Source: Rhizobium binae (lineage in GTDB: Bacteria > Pseudomonadota > Alphaproteobacteria > Rhizobiales > Rhizobiaceae). Taken from it: a stretch of DNA of 64,000 bases. Every line of letters begins with the position of its first letter. The stretch's first letter is position 1. Under the pieces are notes generated by a model that made no database searches, was not told the DNA's origin, and saw only the letters and a list, made by a program, of their open reading frames with translations. Positions 1 through 8,277 of this stretch are shown piece by piece. The position numbers were made by a program, and so were the translations under genes. The DNA is taken from positions 248,001-312,000 of the forward strand of contig NZ_CP071606.1 of the NCBI RefSeq assembly GCF_017357225.1, in the 5' to 3' direction.

Positions 1-219
1 TGCCGCTTCGTCTGTCACGTCGAAGGCAAGCCCCTCCGCCGATATTCCCTGGGCTCGCAGAGCCGCCACAGTTTCATCGAGACGATGGGGATCGACGCCA
101 TTCAGCACCAATTTTGAGCCGGCGGCGGCCAGGCCTTGCGCGATGGAGAGGCCGAGACCGCGGGAGGACCCCGTTATGAGGGCCGTCCGGCCTGATAGAT
201 CGAAAAGATTGAGGGACAT
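1..219 (-). CDS. Short-chain dehydrogenase (SDR), 5' part only
   Basis: The first 73 residues of a classical SDR are present; the rest lies beyond the left edge. TGSSRGLG at residues 16-23 is the TGxxxGxG Rossmann cofactor motif. A GGAGGTG ribosome site precedes the ATG at 219, which starts one base past the stop of the enolase-superfamily gene, so the two genes look co-translated. The N-terminus resembles gluconate 5-dehydrogenase-type SDRs. The substrate is inferred only from the neighbouring dehydratase and importer and is not established. Confidence 0.85.
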   Translation of the reverse strand, partial: MSLNLFDLSGRTALITGSSRGLGLSIAQGLAAAGSKLVLNGVDPHRLDETVAALRAQGISAEGLAFDVTDEAA

Positions 220-220
220 C

Positions 221-1420
221 TCACACCTCCGAATAGCGGGTCGAAAGGTCGGGGCGCTCGAACACGCTCGGTAGCAGTTCCGTGCCGAGACCCGGTCCTT
301 CCATCGGCAGGACGTGGCCATCCACGATCCTCGGCAATTCGGTCACCAGTTCCTTGTACCAGCCGGTATAGAAGGCGCGCACCGATTCCTGGATCATCGT
401 GTTGGGCTGGGAGAAGGAAGAATGAACGGCCGCAACATAGGCCACCGGCCCGGTGCAATCATGCGGCGCGTAGGGGCGGTGATATGTATCGGCAAGGGCT
501 GCAATTTTGCGCCCCTCGGTCAGGCCGCCGGTCCAGACGAGATCGGTCATCACAATGCCGATGGCGCCCGATTCGAGCATATCCTTATAGGGGAAACGCG
601 ATCCCAGCGTCTCGGAGGCGCAGATCGGGACACAGGTGGAGGTGGCCAGTTCGCTGAGGGCGGATACAGAATTCATGCGGATCGGGTCTTCGTACCAGGT
701 CGGATCGAAGGCCTCGAGTTCACGGCAAATGCGCTTGATTGTCGGCAAGTTCCACAGGCAATGGAACTCGACCATGATCCGCATCCGGTCGCCGACGCGC
801 TTGCGGATTTTCTCGAAGGGCGACAGTGCCGTCCTCATCTGCTCTGCAGTAATGAAACGCCCGTCATTTTCGATGGCTGCGGGGTCGAACGGCCAGATTT
901 TCATGGCGGAGATCCCGTTCTCCAGCAGGTTTTCCGCGAGGACACCGGCATCGGACATGAAGGCGCCGAGATCCTCATAGGGACCGTCGCCCGCGCCCAT
1001 GTTCCAGGTGTCGACGGGCTTGATGCGGTTGGAGCGGACATAGCCGTAGCCCGCGCAGGTGTTGTAGACTGGCACGCGCGCATGGCAAGCGCCGCCGAGC
1101 ATCTGGTGCACGGGCTGGCCGCAGACCTTGCCGAAAATATCCCACAGCGCAAGATCGATGGCCGAGGCGGCGCGATATTCCGCGCCGGTGGAGGCCTGCG
1201 CCAAGGGCAGATTGACCAGTTCCCGAGACAACGCCTCGATATGCAGCGGATCGTGGCCGAGGAGCCGGTTCGCCAGAACATCATGAATATGGGACTCCAC
1301 GGAGCCGGCGCCATAAAAGGTCTCGCCGAGGCCGATAATGCCGACATCCGTTTCCACATGGACCCAGAGGACGTTGGCGAATTCTTCCAGCCGGAAGGTG
1401 CGAATGGCGGTGATTTTCAT
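221..1420 (-). CDS. Mandelate racemase/muconate lactonizing enzyme family dehydratase
   Basis: 399 residues, usual for the enolase superfamily. Ligands for one Mg2+ are visible at E218 (MVEFH), E244 (WYEDP) and E270 (CASETL). H320 in YAPHDCTGP is the expected general base and K174 sits in the AMKIWPF strand. Members of this subgroup dehydrate acid sugars to 2-keto-3-deoxy acids. The start was placed at MKITAI because the family begins there; an upstream extension to 1612 would overlap the divergent GntR gene. It is translationally coupled to the following SDR, and both likely degrade what the ABC importer at 2318-6534 brings in. The exact acid sugar cannot be read from sequence. Confidence 0.88.
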   Translation of the reverse strand: MKITAIRTFRLEEFANVLWVHVETDVGIIGLGETFYGAGSVESHIHDVLANRLLGHDPLHIEALSRELVNLPLAQASTGAEYRAASAIDLALWDIFGKVCGQPVHQMLGGACHARVPVYNTCAGYGYVRSNRIKPVDTWNMGAGDGPYEDLGAFMSDAGVLAENLLENGISAMKIWPFDPAAIENDGRFITAEQMRTALSPFEKIRKRVGDRMRIMVEFHCLWNLPTIKRICRELEAFDPTWYEDPIRMNSVSALSELATSTCVPICASETLGSRFPYKDMLESGAIGIVMTDLVWTGGLTEGRKIAALADTYHRPYAPHDCTGPVAYVAAVHSSFSQPNTMIQESVRAFYTGWYKELVTELPRIVDGHVLPMEGPGLGTELLPSVFERPDLSTRYSEV

Positions 1421-1491
1421 GGCATGATTATCCGATACTGGTCTCGCGGCAGGCGGCCGCGGCGGATTGATGGTGGATTGAGATATTTCTT

Positions 1492-1506
1492 GATATGTTA
1501 CATATC
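1492..1506. promoter_or_regulatory. Probable GntR operator (GATATG-TTA-CATATC)
   Basis: A perfect 6-bp inverted repeat with a 3-base centre lies in the divergent region between the dehydratase (start 1420) and the GntR gene (start 1551). The ATGTTACAT core fits the GT-N-AC pattern typical of FadR/VanR-type GntR sites. A second perfect repeat, ACGACCG-TCC-CGGTCGT, follows at 1514-1530. Either could let the GntR protein control both directions. Confidence 0.5.
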
Positions 1507-1550
1507 GCCGGTAACGACCGTCCCGGTCGTCGACAACGCGAAGGTTTGGC

Positions 1551-2294
1551 ATGAGCGAGCGCAGGAGCAGGGAAAAATCCGCGGGGGGAACGGTCGGCCG
1601 TGGCCAGATCAACCTGATGGAGGTCGCTTATGAGCGGCTTGAACAGCTTATTATCAATTGCGATCTTAAGCCCGGCTCGTTCCTGTCGATCCAGGATCTG
1701 CAATCCATGACCGGCAGCAGCCGCACCCCCATCTATCACGCCGTCGGCAGGCTGGCGACGGACACGCTGGTCGTCATTCACCCCCGCCACGGTGTGCGCA
1801 TCGCGCCGATCGATCTCGCCCGCGAACGGATGCTGCTCCAGCTTCGCAAAGATCTGGAACGCTTTGTGCTGCGGCTGGCGGTCGAGCGGGCGACGACGAC
1901 CCACCGCACGCAGATCATGCATGTGGCGCGCACAATGCGCAGTCATCGCGATGCCATGACGATGGCCGAGTTCAACGCCTTTGACAGCCGTATTGACAAG
2001 CTTATCCTCCAGGCCGCCGCCGAGCCGTTCCTCGAACATACGCTGCGGCCGCTGCACACGATCTTCCGGCGCATCGGCTGGATCCACCACCTGCATATCG
2101 GCGCTGAGCAAAGCGTGCTGCGCAGCATCGACGCGCATTTGGCGATCCTTGATGCCGTGGCGACGCGGCATATCGATCAGGCTGTTGCCGCCTCTGACGA
2201 GCTTATCGAGTTTGTCGAGGCGATGTTCGATCAGATCGAGCGCGACATCGATCCGACCGTCCTCGACTGCACCATCGAACCCATCATGGGTTGA
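1551..2294 (+). CDS. GntR-family transcriptional regulator
   Basis: 247 residues. The winged-helix domain occupies about residues 20-95: AYERLEQLIINCDLKPGS is the usual first helix, SSRTPIYHAVGRLATD the recognition segment and HPRHGVRIAP the wing. The C-terminal 150 residues are all-helical, as in FCD-type effector domains, but metal-binding residues could not be assigned. It is divergent from the dehydratase/SDR pair and converges on the ABC transporter ATPase gene, so it most likely represses this catabolic locus and releases DNA on binding a sugar acid. Confidence 0.85.
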   Translation: MSERRSREKSAGGTVGRGQINLMEVAYERLEQLIINCDLKPGSFLSIQDLQSMTGSSRTPIYHAVGRLATDTLVVIHPRHGVRIAPIDLARERMLLQLRKDLERFVLRLAVERATTTHRTQIMHVARTMRSHRDAMTMAEFNAFDSRIDKLILQAAAEPFLEHTLRPLHTIFRRIGWIHHLHIGAEQSVLRSIDAHLAILDAVATRHIDQAVAASDELIEFVEAMFDQIERDIDPTVLDCTIEPIMG

Positions 2295-2317
2295 CAGCCC
2301 GTGTGTCGAGCCCTGCC

Positions 2318-3460
2318 TCATCCGCGCAGCCTCTCTCCGGTCGTGGCGGCAAAGACAACAGCCTGCGTCGGATCGAAGCTTAGCCCCACGACATCGTCGA
2401 CCGTGAGATCCGTATAGCCCGGCACGGTAATCATGACGGCGTCGATGGATTGATCGGCCTCATGGGCCGTGCGGGCTTCGTCGAGCCGCACGCCGATCAC
2501 CGATTCCGCGCCGATATGCTCGACCATGACAACGCGGCCGGGGGTCGCGCCCGCCTTCGGGCCGATCGAAATTGCATTCGGCCGGATCCCGAAAAGAATG
2601 TCGGCCGGCGCGCCGAAGGTCTGCGGAAGGCGAAGCTGGCTGCCGCCGAAGGTCACCGTGTCCTGGGAGAGCCGGGCATGGATCAGGTTCATGGGCGGCG
2701 TGCCGATGAACCTGGCGACATAGGTATTCGCCGGATCGGTGTAGATTTCGCGGGCCGTGCCGAATTGCTGGATCACCCCGTCGCGCATCAGCGCGATGCG
2801 CGTGCCCATCGTCATCGCCTCGACCTGATCGTGGGTGACATAAACGAAGGTTCCACCGATCTCGCGATGGAGCGCGGTGATTTCGCTGCGCATGGAAGTG
2901 CGCAGCTTGGCATCCAGATTGGAAAGCGGCTCGTCCATCAGGAAGACCTGCGGTTCGCGGACCATGGCGCGGCCGAGCGCGACGCGCTGCCGCTGCCCGC
3001 CGGAAAGGGTCCGTGGAAAGCGGTCCAGCATTTCGGTCAGCGCGAGAATGCGCGCCGTCTTTTCGACCTTTGCCACCACGTCCGGCCCGTTCTCAATGCG
3101 GTTGCGCGCCATTCGCCCGATGACCGGCAGATGGTACCACCAATGAAATTGCTGCATCAGAAGCGGAAAAGTCATATTCCGGCGTACCGAAAGATGCGGA
3201 TACAGTGCATAGGACTGGAATACGAAGGCCATGTCGCGCTGGCCGGGCGGCAATCGGTCGACCCGACGCTCACCAACGACGATTTCGCCGCTGCTGATTG
3301 CTTCCAGCCCGGCCAGCATGCGCAACAGGGTGGATTTTCCACAGCCGGACGGACCGAGGAGCACGAGGAATTCCCCGTCATCCACCGTGAAATCGATGTC
3401 GCGGATGACCTCCTTGGCGCCGAAGGATTTGGTGACGTTCTTGAAGCTAATCGAGGACAT
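2318..3460 (-). CDS. Carbohydrate ABC transporter ATP-binding protein (MalK/UgpC type)
   Basis: 380 residues. Walker A is GPSGCGKST (about residues 36-44), the Q-loop is VFQSYALYP, the ABC signature is LSGGQRQRVALGRA, Walker B is VFLMDEPLSNLD and the H-loop is VTHDQVEAM. The region after residue 240 is the TOBE/MalK regulatory extension. About 25 extra residues (PLLMQQFHWWYHLPVIGRM) sit between the Q-loop and signature, longer than in MalK. It is last in a binding protein, permease, permease, ATPase operon, 12 bases behind the second permease, with GGAG ten bases ahead of ATG. Confidence 0.95.
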   Translation of the reverse strand: MSSISFKNVTKSFGAKEVIRDIDFTVDDGEFLVLLGPSGCGKSTLLRMLAGLEAISSGEIVVGERRVDRLPPGQRDMAFVFQSYALYPHLSVRRNMTFPLLMQQFHWWYHLPVIGRMARNRIENGPDVVAKVEKTARILALTEMLDRFPRTLSGGQRQRVALGRAMVREPQVFLMDEPLSNLDAKLRTSMRSEITALHREIGGTFVYVTHDQVEAMTMGTRIALMRDGVIQQFGTAREIYTDPANTYVARFIGTPPMNLIHARLSQDTVTFGGSQLRLPQTFGAPADILFGIRPNAISIGPKAGATPGRVVMVEHIGAESVIGVRLDEARTAHEADQSIDAVMITVPGYTDLTVDDVVGLSFDPTQAVVFAATTGERLRG

Positions 3461-3472
3461 GGTTTACTCCGG

Positions 3473-4303
3473 TCAACCCTTGACGCTGCCTGCCGTCATG
3501 CCGGCGACCACGTAACGTTGTGCAAAGAGGTAAAAGACGACGGCCGGCAGCGTGTACATGACGCCGACAGCCATGACCGCATGGATGGGCGTGGACAGTT
3601 CACCGACGAAGCTTGCAAGACCGACCGAGGCGGTACGCAACTGCTCGCTGCTGATCAGCGTCTGGGCGAAGACATATTCGTTCCATCCATGGAAGAAGGC
3701 GATGACTGCAGCCGCAGCCAGCGTCGGCGCGATGAGCGGCAGGACGATGGCCAGCACGACATCGATGCGCGCGCAGCCATCGATCCGGGCCGCTTCCTCC
3801 ACCTCCAGGGGAATGCCGTCTATGGCACCCTTGATGATCCAGGTGATAACAGGCACCACGAAGGCCGTATTGGCGAGGACGAGGCCGAGCAGGGAATTCA
3901 GCAGGGAAAGCTTGCCGAAGATCGCGTAGAGCGGCACCACCAGCATGGCCTCGGGCAACATCTGGGTGGCGAACAGCGCAAATCCGAGCACGGCAAGGCC
4001 CGCAAAGCGAAAGCGTGACAGCGTGTAAGCGGGCAGAATGGCGAGCAGAATGCTTAATACGGTCGTTCCGGCGGCGACCACAAAGCTGTTCCAGAGCCAT
4101 CTGGCGACCGGGATCGTCCGGAAGACATCGGCGTAGATGCCGATCTGGCCAAGATCGGGCAGAAGGCCCGGCCTTTGGGCGAAGAGTTCCGAAGAGGGTG
4201 TCGTCGAGGTGACTACCATCCAGTAGATTGGAAAAACGGCAAGGCCGAGCAAAGCAAGTACGGCAAGAGGCCGCAGTGTACGGGAAAGGGGCGAAGCATT
4301 CAT
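3473..4303 (-). CDS. Carbohydrate ABC transporter permease (MalG type)
   Basis: 276 residues with about six membrane helices, the first being LAVLALLGLAVFPIYWMVV. The conserved cytoplasmic EAA loop is LEVEEAARIDGCARIDVVLAIVLPL's EAARIDG core at about residues 188-194. The start at MNASPL overlaps the stop of the upstream permease by one base (TGATG). It forms the inner-membrane channel with the other permease. Substrate is inferred as a sugar or sugar acid. Confidence 0.93.
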   Translation of the reverse strand: MNASPLSRTLRPLAVLALLGLAVFPIYWMVVTSTTPSSELFAQRPGLLPDLGQIGIYADVFRTIPVARWLWNSFVVAAGTTVLSILLAILPAYTLSRFRFAGLAVLGFALFATQMLPEAMLVVPLYAIFGKLSLLNSLLGLVLANTAFVVPVITWIIKGAIDGIPLEVEEAARIDGCARIDVVLAIVLPLIAPTLAAAAVIAFFHGWNEYVFAQTLISSEQLRTASVGLASFVGELSTPIHAVMAVGVMYTLPAVVFYLFAQRYVVAGMTAGSVKG

Positions 4304-5220
4304 CAGCGTTTCCCTTGCGCCCGCTCGGCGGCGAGCGTGACCTTGAAGTAGATGACGGTGACAACAAGGGCGACGGTGAGCCCGATCATGCCGATGGCTG
4401 CGGCCGAACCGAGATCGCGATAGACGAAACCTTGCCGGTAGAGTTCGATGACCATCGTATTGGTTGCGCCGATCGGGCCGCCCTGGGTCATCAGCCAGAT
4501 GAGATCGAAGCGGCGCAGTGACCATATCGTTACGAACAGAACCAGCATGAACACGGTCGGCTGGATGGTCGGCCACACGGCCGTCTTGAAGATGCTGAAG
4601 CGATCCGCGCCATCGATGGCGGCGGCCTCACGCAGTTCCTGCGGCACGCCTTGAAGGGCGGCTAGAATGACCACCGACGAGAAGGGGAAGATCTGCCAGA
4701 CCGTTGTGAACAGGATGGCCGGCAGCGCGAGCAACGGGTTGTCCAGCCAGTTCTCTGAACCGAAAGGCAAGGATAACGCCCGCAAGGCATGGTTGAAAAT
4801 GCCGTATTGCGCATTGAACATCCAGGTAAAGACCAGCGCCACGGCCACGGACGGGGCCGCCCACGGTACTGTCACCAGCGCACGCGCGACGCCACGCCCG
4901 ATAAAAGGCGCATCCAATAGCAGAGCGGCGAGAAGGCCGAAGCCAACCGCAAACACCACACAGCAGATCGTATAGATCGCTGTGATCCAGAGCACGTTGC
5001 GCAAATCGCCCGCTTCGAACAGGAAGGCATAATTATCCAGCCCGACGAAGGGATTGTCGCTCGGCGTCAGCAAATCGGTCGTCGTGAAACTGAGATAGAA
5101 TTCCTGCGCCAGCGGGTAGAACTGAAAGAGGATGAGATAGATCGCCACCGGTGCGGCAAAAAGATAGGGAGTCCAAGGATTTCCGTCGAGACGGGCCTCT
5201 GGCGGATGCAGTTCGGCCAT
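4303..5220 (-). CDS. Carbohydrate ABC transporter permease (MalF/UgpA type)
   Basis: 305 residues, six predicted membrane helices; the EAA loop is visible as ELREAAAIDGADRFSIFK. The ATG at 5220 has AGGAGA seven bases upstream. A GTG at 5235 is in frame but would place the Shine-Dalgarno sequence inside the gene. It is one base-overlapped with the next permease and lies 93 bases after the binding-protein gene. Confidence 0.93.
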   Translation of the reverse strand: MAELHPPEARLDGNPWTPYLFAAPVAIYLILFQFYPLAQEFYLSFTTTDLLTPSDNPFVGLDNYAFLFEAGDLRNVLWITAIYTICCVVFAVGFGLLAALLLDAPFIGRGVARALVTVPWAAPSVAVALVFTWMFNAQYGIFNHALRALSLPFGSENWLDNPLLALPAILFTTVWQIFPFSSVVILAALQGVPQELREAAAIDGADRFSIFKTAVWPTIQPTVFMLVLFVTIWSLRRFDLIWLMTQGGPIGATNTMVIELYRQGFVYRDLGSAAAIGMIGLTVALVVTVIYFKVTLAAERAQGKR

Positions 5221-5313
5221 TGCCTTTCTCCTCACAGGCGAGCGTCATTGTCCGAGTGACGCGGCTTAGGAAGGGGTGACCGATCACCGGGTCACCGCCG
5301 TTGTTGAAGGTTT

Positions 5314-6534
5314 TCAGCGCCGGACGCGCCGTTCGGCCAGCGCCTGTGCCTTGTCCATAGCCTGTTGCGGCTCGACCCCGCCCTGAAGCACCTGCAGGAC
5401 CTGCTCGAGCACGATCTGCTGAATTTCCGGCGTCTTGTCCTCAAAACCGGGAACGACCTGCGGAAGCGCGTTTTCCATCGCTTTTGCATAGGCGGCAAGC
5501 CAGGGGCGTGCGGCGAGCTGTTCCGGCGTCAGCGCAACGTCCGTGCCGACATTGGTTCCCATCGCTTGCAAGAGGGCGCTCTGGTTCGCGGGAGCATAGG
5601 CCCAGTTGAGAAACTTGGCGGCGGCTTTCGGTTGCTTGGAGTTCGCATTGATGACGAGCGCCGTCATGATCAGACCCTGAGCTTTGTCCGGGAAAGGCGA
5701 CGGGGCGACCTTGAATGGTAGATCCGGCGCGTTCTGGTTGAAGATGGCAGCAACACCACCATTATCGACGTTCATCGCGATCTTGCCTTCCCAGAACATG
5801 CGGCGATAGGTGGCTGCATCGGCCCCCTTCGGAATGATTTCGGCATCATAGACCGCCTTGTATGCGGCAATACCGGCAACCACATCGGGGCTATTTAAGG
5901 TCAGCTTGCCCTTGCCGTCGCTCCAGCGACCCTTGAAACCGTAGACGAAGTTCGTGACGTCCTGCCAGAAACCGGCGCGTTCGGCCATGGTGGCGCGATA
6001 GGCATAGCCGAAATGGCCATCCTTCGTTTGCTCCTTCGCGGCCTTCAAAAAGGTCTCGAAATCAGCAGGCGGCTTTGCGACGAGCTTTGTGTTGTAAAGA
6101 AGCGCGTAACCGGTCGTATCGAACAGCAGCCCGTAGCGCTTGTCACCGACCTTCATGAAGCGGTCGGGGGCGAGAAATTTGAAATCGCCCTCGTTGATCA
6201 GACCGTCGAGGGGCAGAAGCCGGCCGGACGGAATGGCGGCGAAAAAGTCGGTCTGGTCAAAACGGATAAGGTCCGGCCCTCCACCGCCGCCCATCTGCGT
6301 GAAGACGGTATTAGCCAGGCTTGAAAATGGAATGGCGACCGGCTCGACCTCTACTTCGTCTTGGCTTTTGTTGAAGGTGTCGACCCAGGCGCGGACCCGA
6401 TCACCGCGACCGGCCTCGGCGAAAACCGCGGCGGCGAATGTCACCTTGTCCTTAGCAAGGATCACGCCGCCATAGCCGACTGTCGCGAGAACAGTCGTTG
6501 TCGCAAGCGCAATACTTCTAATAGCTTTCCTCAT
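5314..6534 (-). CDS. Extracellular sugar-binding protein (family 1) of the ABC importer
   Basis: 406 residues with an N-terminal signal peptide (MRKAIRSIALATTTVLATVG, cleavage near VILAKD). The mature part has the family 1 fold cues: FTQMGGGGGPDLIRFD, then GLLFDTTGYALLYNTK, and the late MTALVINANSKQPKAAAKF. A GGAGGAG ribosome site precedes the ATG at 6534. It heads the importer operon and delivers ligand to the two permeases. A palindrome lies 65 bases upstream at 6599-6613. Confidence 0.93.
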   Translation of the reverse strand: MRKAIRSIALATTTVLATVGYGGVILAKDKVTFAAAVFAEAGRGDRVRAWVDTFNKSQDEVEVEPVAIPFSSLANTVFTQMGGGGGPDLIRFDQTDFFAAIPSGRLLPLDGLINEGDFKFLAPDRFMKVGDKRYGLLFDTTGYALLYNTKLVAKPPADFETFLKAAKEQTKDGHFGYAYRATMAERAGFWQDVTNFVYGFKGRWSDGKGKLTLNSPDVVAGIAAYKAVYDAEIIPKGADAATYRRMFWEGKIAMNVDNGGVAAIFNQNAPDLPFKVAPSPFPDKAQGLIMTALVINANSKQPKAAAKFLNWAYAPANQSALLQAMGTNVGTDVALTPEQLAARPWLAAYAKAMENALPQVVPGFEDKTPEIQQIVLEQVLQVLQGGVEPQQAMDKAQALAERRVRR

Positions 6535-6598
6535 GGTTCTCTCCTCCTAGAGCCGTGTCAGCAACGGTTCTCCCATATCTGCCCTCGCTGATGCGCTA

Positions 6599-6613
6599 TA
6601 ATATGTCGTGATA
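6599..6613. promoter_or_regulatory. Palindromic operator site A (TAATATGTCGTGATA)
   Basis: It lies upstream of the binding-protein gene at 6534. The right half CGTGATA matches the palindrome found at 11376, 13224, 14594, 29453 and 42979; the left half is degenerate. On its own it is also a perfect AATAT-GTCGTG-ATATT repeat, so it could instead serve the local GntR regulator. Confidence 0.4.
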
Positions 6614-6970
6614 TTTTACAAGAGTCAATCACACCGAGCTGTAGCAGCGAAGCAATTGTTATTAGGATCGAATTTCGGACTTTGTGCTTCGCACGCAGCT
6701 CGTAGACGTGCTTGTCCATTGGGTTCAAGAGATCGCGCCGCTGACTTGCGGTCAGAACAAGAGCAGTCCGAAATCAATGGGTTGGAAGGCTCCCGCTCCG
6801 CCGGCGCTAGGATGGCATCGGTTAGGATGGACAAACCGGGAGCCGCTCGCGGTTGGGCCGATCCAAGCCCGCAATACGCGGAGCATAAGAATTTTTGGTT
6901 GAGCCGTAGCAGAGTATGTTCCGCTGACCGAAGGTTGGTCCCCCTCTTGGTAGGCCTTGGGGTCGTGAGG
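6614..6970. other. 357-bp stretch without a recognisable gene
   Basis: All frames were read. The open frames here have no plausible ribosome site and no family resemblance. It separates the importer operon from the decayed dehydrogenase fragment to its right. Confidence 0.5.
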
Positions 6971-7898
6971 TTAACGGCCTTCAGAGATTCCCATGTACAT
7001 CGGGCCGCCGCGATGGCGCGGGAACCCGTAACCCGTCAGCATCACAACATCGATGTCAGGCGCACATTCGGCAATTCCCTCATCCAATATCGATTGCCCC
7101 TCTTGCTGCATAATCCGAAGAATGCGCTCCATGACCTCGTCGCCGGAGAAGTTTCTCGTTTTGCTGTCTGTTCGCGCCCGTTCCTCCTCGACGAGGCGCG
7201 CGACTACCGGATCTATTGTTTTTTCACCTGTACTGTAATCGTACCATCCTTTATTTGTCTTTCGCCCCAGGCGGCCCAATTCGCACAACCTGTCTGCGAT
7301 ACGCATGGCAGTCTCCGCGCCGTCTCCCGATGCTGGTGCCGCTTTGCGTTGCGCCCATGCGATATCTAGGCCGCTGAGATCCTGCACCTCGAAAATTCCC
7401 ATTGCGAACCAAAGTCGCGCATGGCCGCATCAATTTGGTGCGGAAGCGCACCTTCGAGCAGCATACGATGGCAATCGCGTCTATAAGCGGCCATCATACT
7501 GTTGCCCATAAATCCGTGGCAAACACCCGCGACAACGGCAATTTTCTTCAGTCGTCTGGCGAGCGCCGCGCCCGTCGCCAGCGCTCTGCCGCCGGTCTTC
7601 TTTCCGCGAACGATTTCGAGAACTTTCATGACATGGGCTGGCGCAAAGAAATGCAGGCCTAACACGCGCGTTCGATCAGCGGCTATTGCGGAGAGATGAT
7701 CCACATCAAGATAGGATGTGTTCGTGGCAAGCACCGCCTCGCGCGGCATGATCGCATCCAGGCGGGAAAATACCTCGGCCTTGACACTCATGTCTTCGCA
7801 CACGGCCTCGATGACAAGCCCGCAGGAAACAAGCGCCTTGTCGTCGTCGGTCGCAACCAGTCTCGCGAGTGTCTCGTCTGCACTCTGGCGTGATATGA
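6971..7898 (-). pseudogene. 3-hydroxyacyl-CoA dehydrogenase fragment, frameshifted and truncated at both ends
   Basis: The segment encodes the middle of a FadB/FadJ-like 3-hydroxyacyl-CoA dehydrogenase: LVIEAVCEDMSVKAEVFSRL, then ATNTSYLDVD and LGLHFFAPAHVMKVLEIV are family hallmarks. Near 7405 the frame breaks: GGTTCGCAATGG needs one more T to read on into MGIFEVQDLSGLDIAW, the start of the C-terminal domain. The end is cut after RHRGGPMY, where the family normally has about 15-20 more residues. The N-terminal nucleotide-binding part is missing, replaced by an NhaA piece. No function is expected. Confidence 0.85.
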
Positions 7899-8115
7899 CC
7901 TCGGCGAGGGAGGAGTTGGCAATGATGATCGCCAGGATAGCGGCAGCCATCAGAACAATGCCGCCGGACGCCTCGTTGTCGAGGAACTGACGTAGGGTGG
8001 ACTGGATTCGCCCTCTGGCGATCGGCAAAGACACCGGGTCACGATCCCTGGTGGAAGATTGATCGAAGTCTCCGTCGATTTCGGGGGAACCCGCAGCGCA
8101 CGCAGCACACGCCAT
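7899..8115 (-). pseudogene. NhaA Na+/H+ antiporter N-terminal fragment fused to the dehydrogenase fragment
   Basis: About 72 residues begin MACAACAAG and contain STLRQFLDNEASGGIVLMAA, the strongly conserved NhaA start, through IIIANSSLAE in the first membrane helix. The frame then passes without a break into 3-hydroxyacyl-CoA dehydrogenase sequence near position 7898. This is an illegitimate junction of two unrelated genes. Junction position is accurate to roughly 10 bases. Confidence 0.8.
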
Positions 8116-8277
8116 ATTGGCAAGCTAGACCATCAAATTCTTGAAATCCGCCGATTTCGGCAGGAAAATCATAGACATCGCCCTTCCTGGTGTTGGCCGA
8201 GACGATGCTGCTAGAGGTGCGGGCGCGGCGATGTCGCCGCTACGACGCGCCGTGGGCGTCTCAATCCCTCTTCGTCG

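Noticed and set aside
2450..4018. 522-residue plus-strand open frame
   Set aside because: Antisense shadow of the ABC ATPase and permease genes; composition (His, Asp, Arg-rich) and lack of any family or ribosome site show it is not real.
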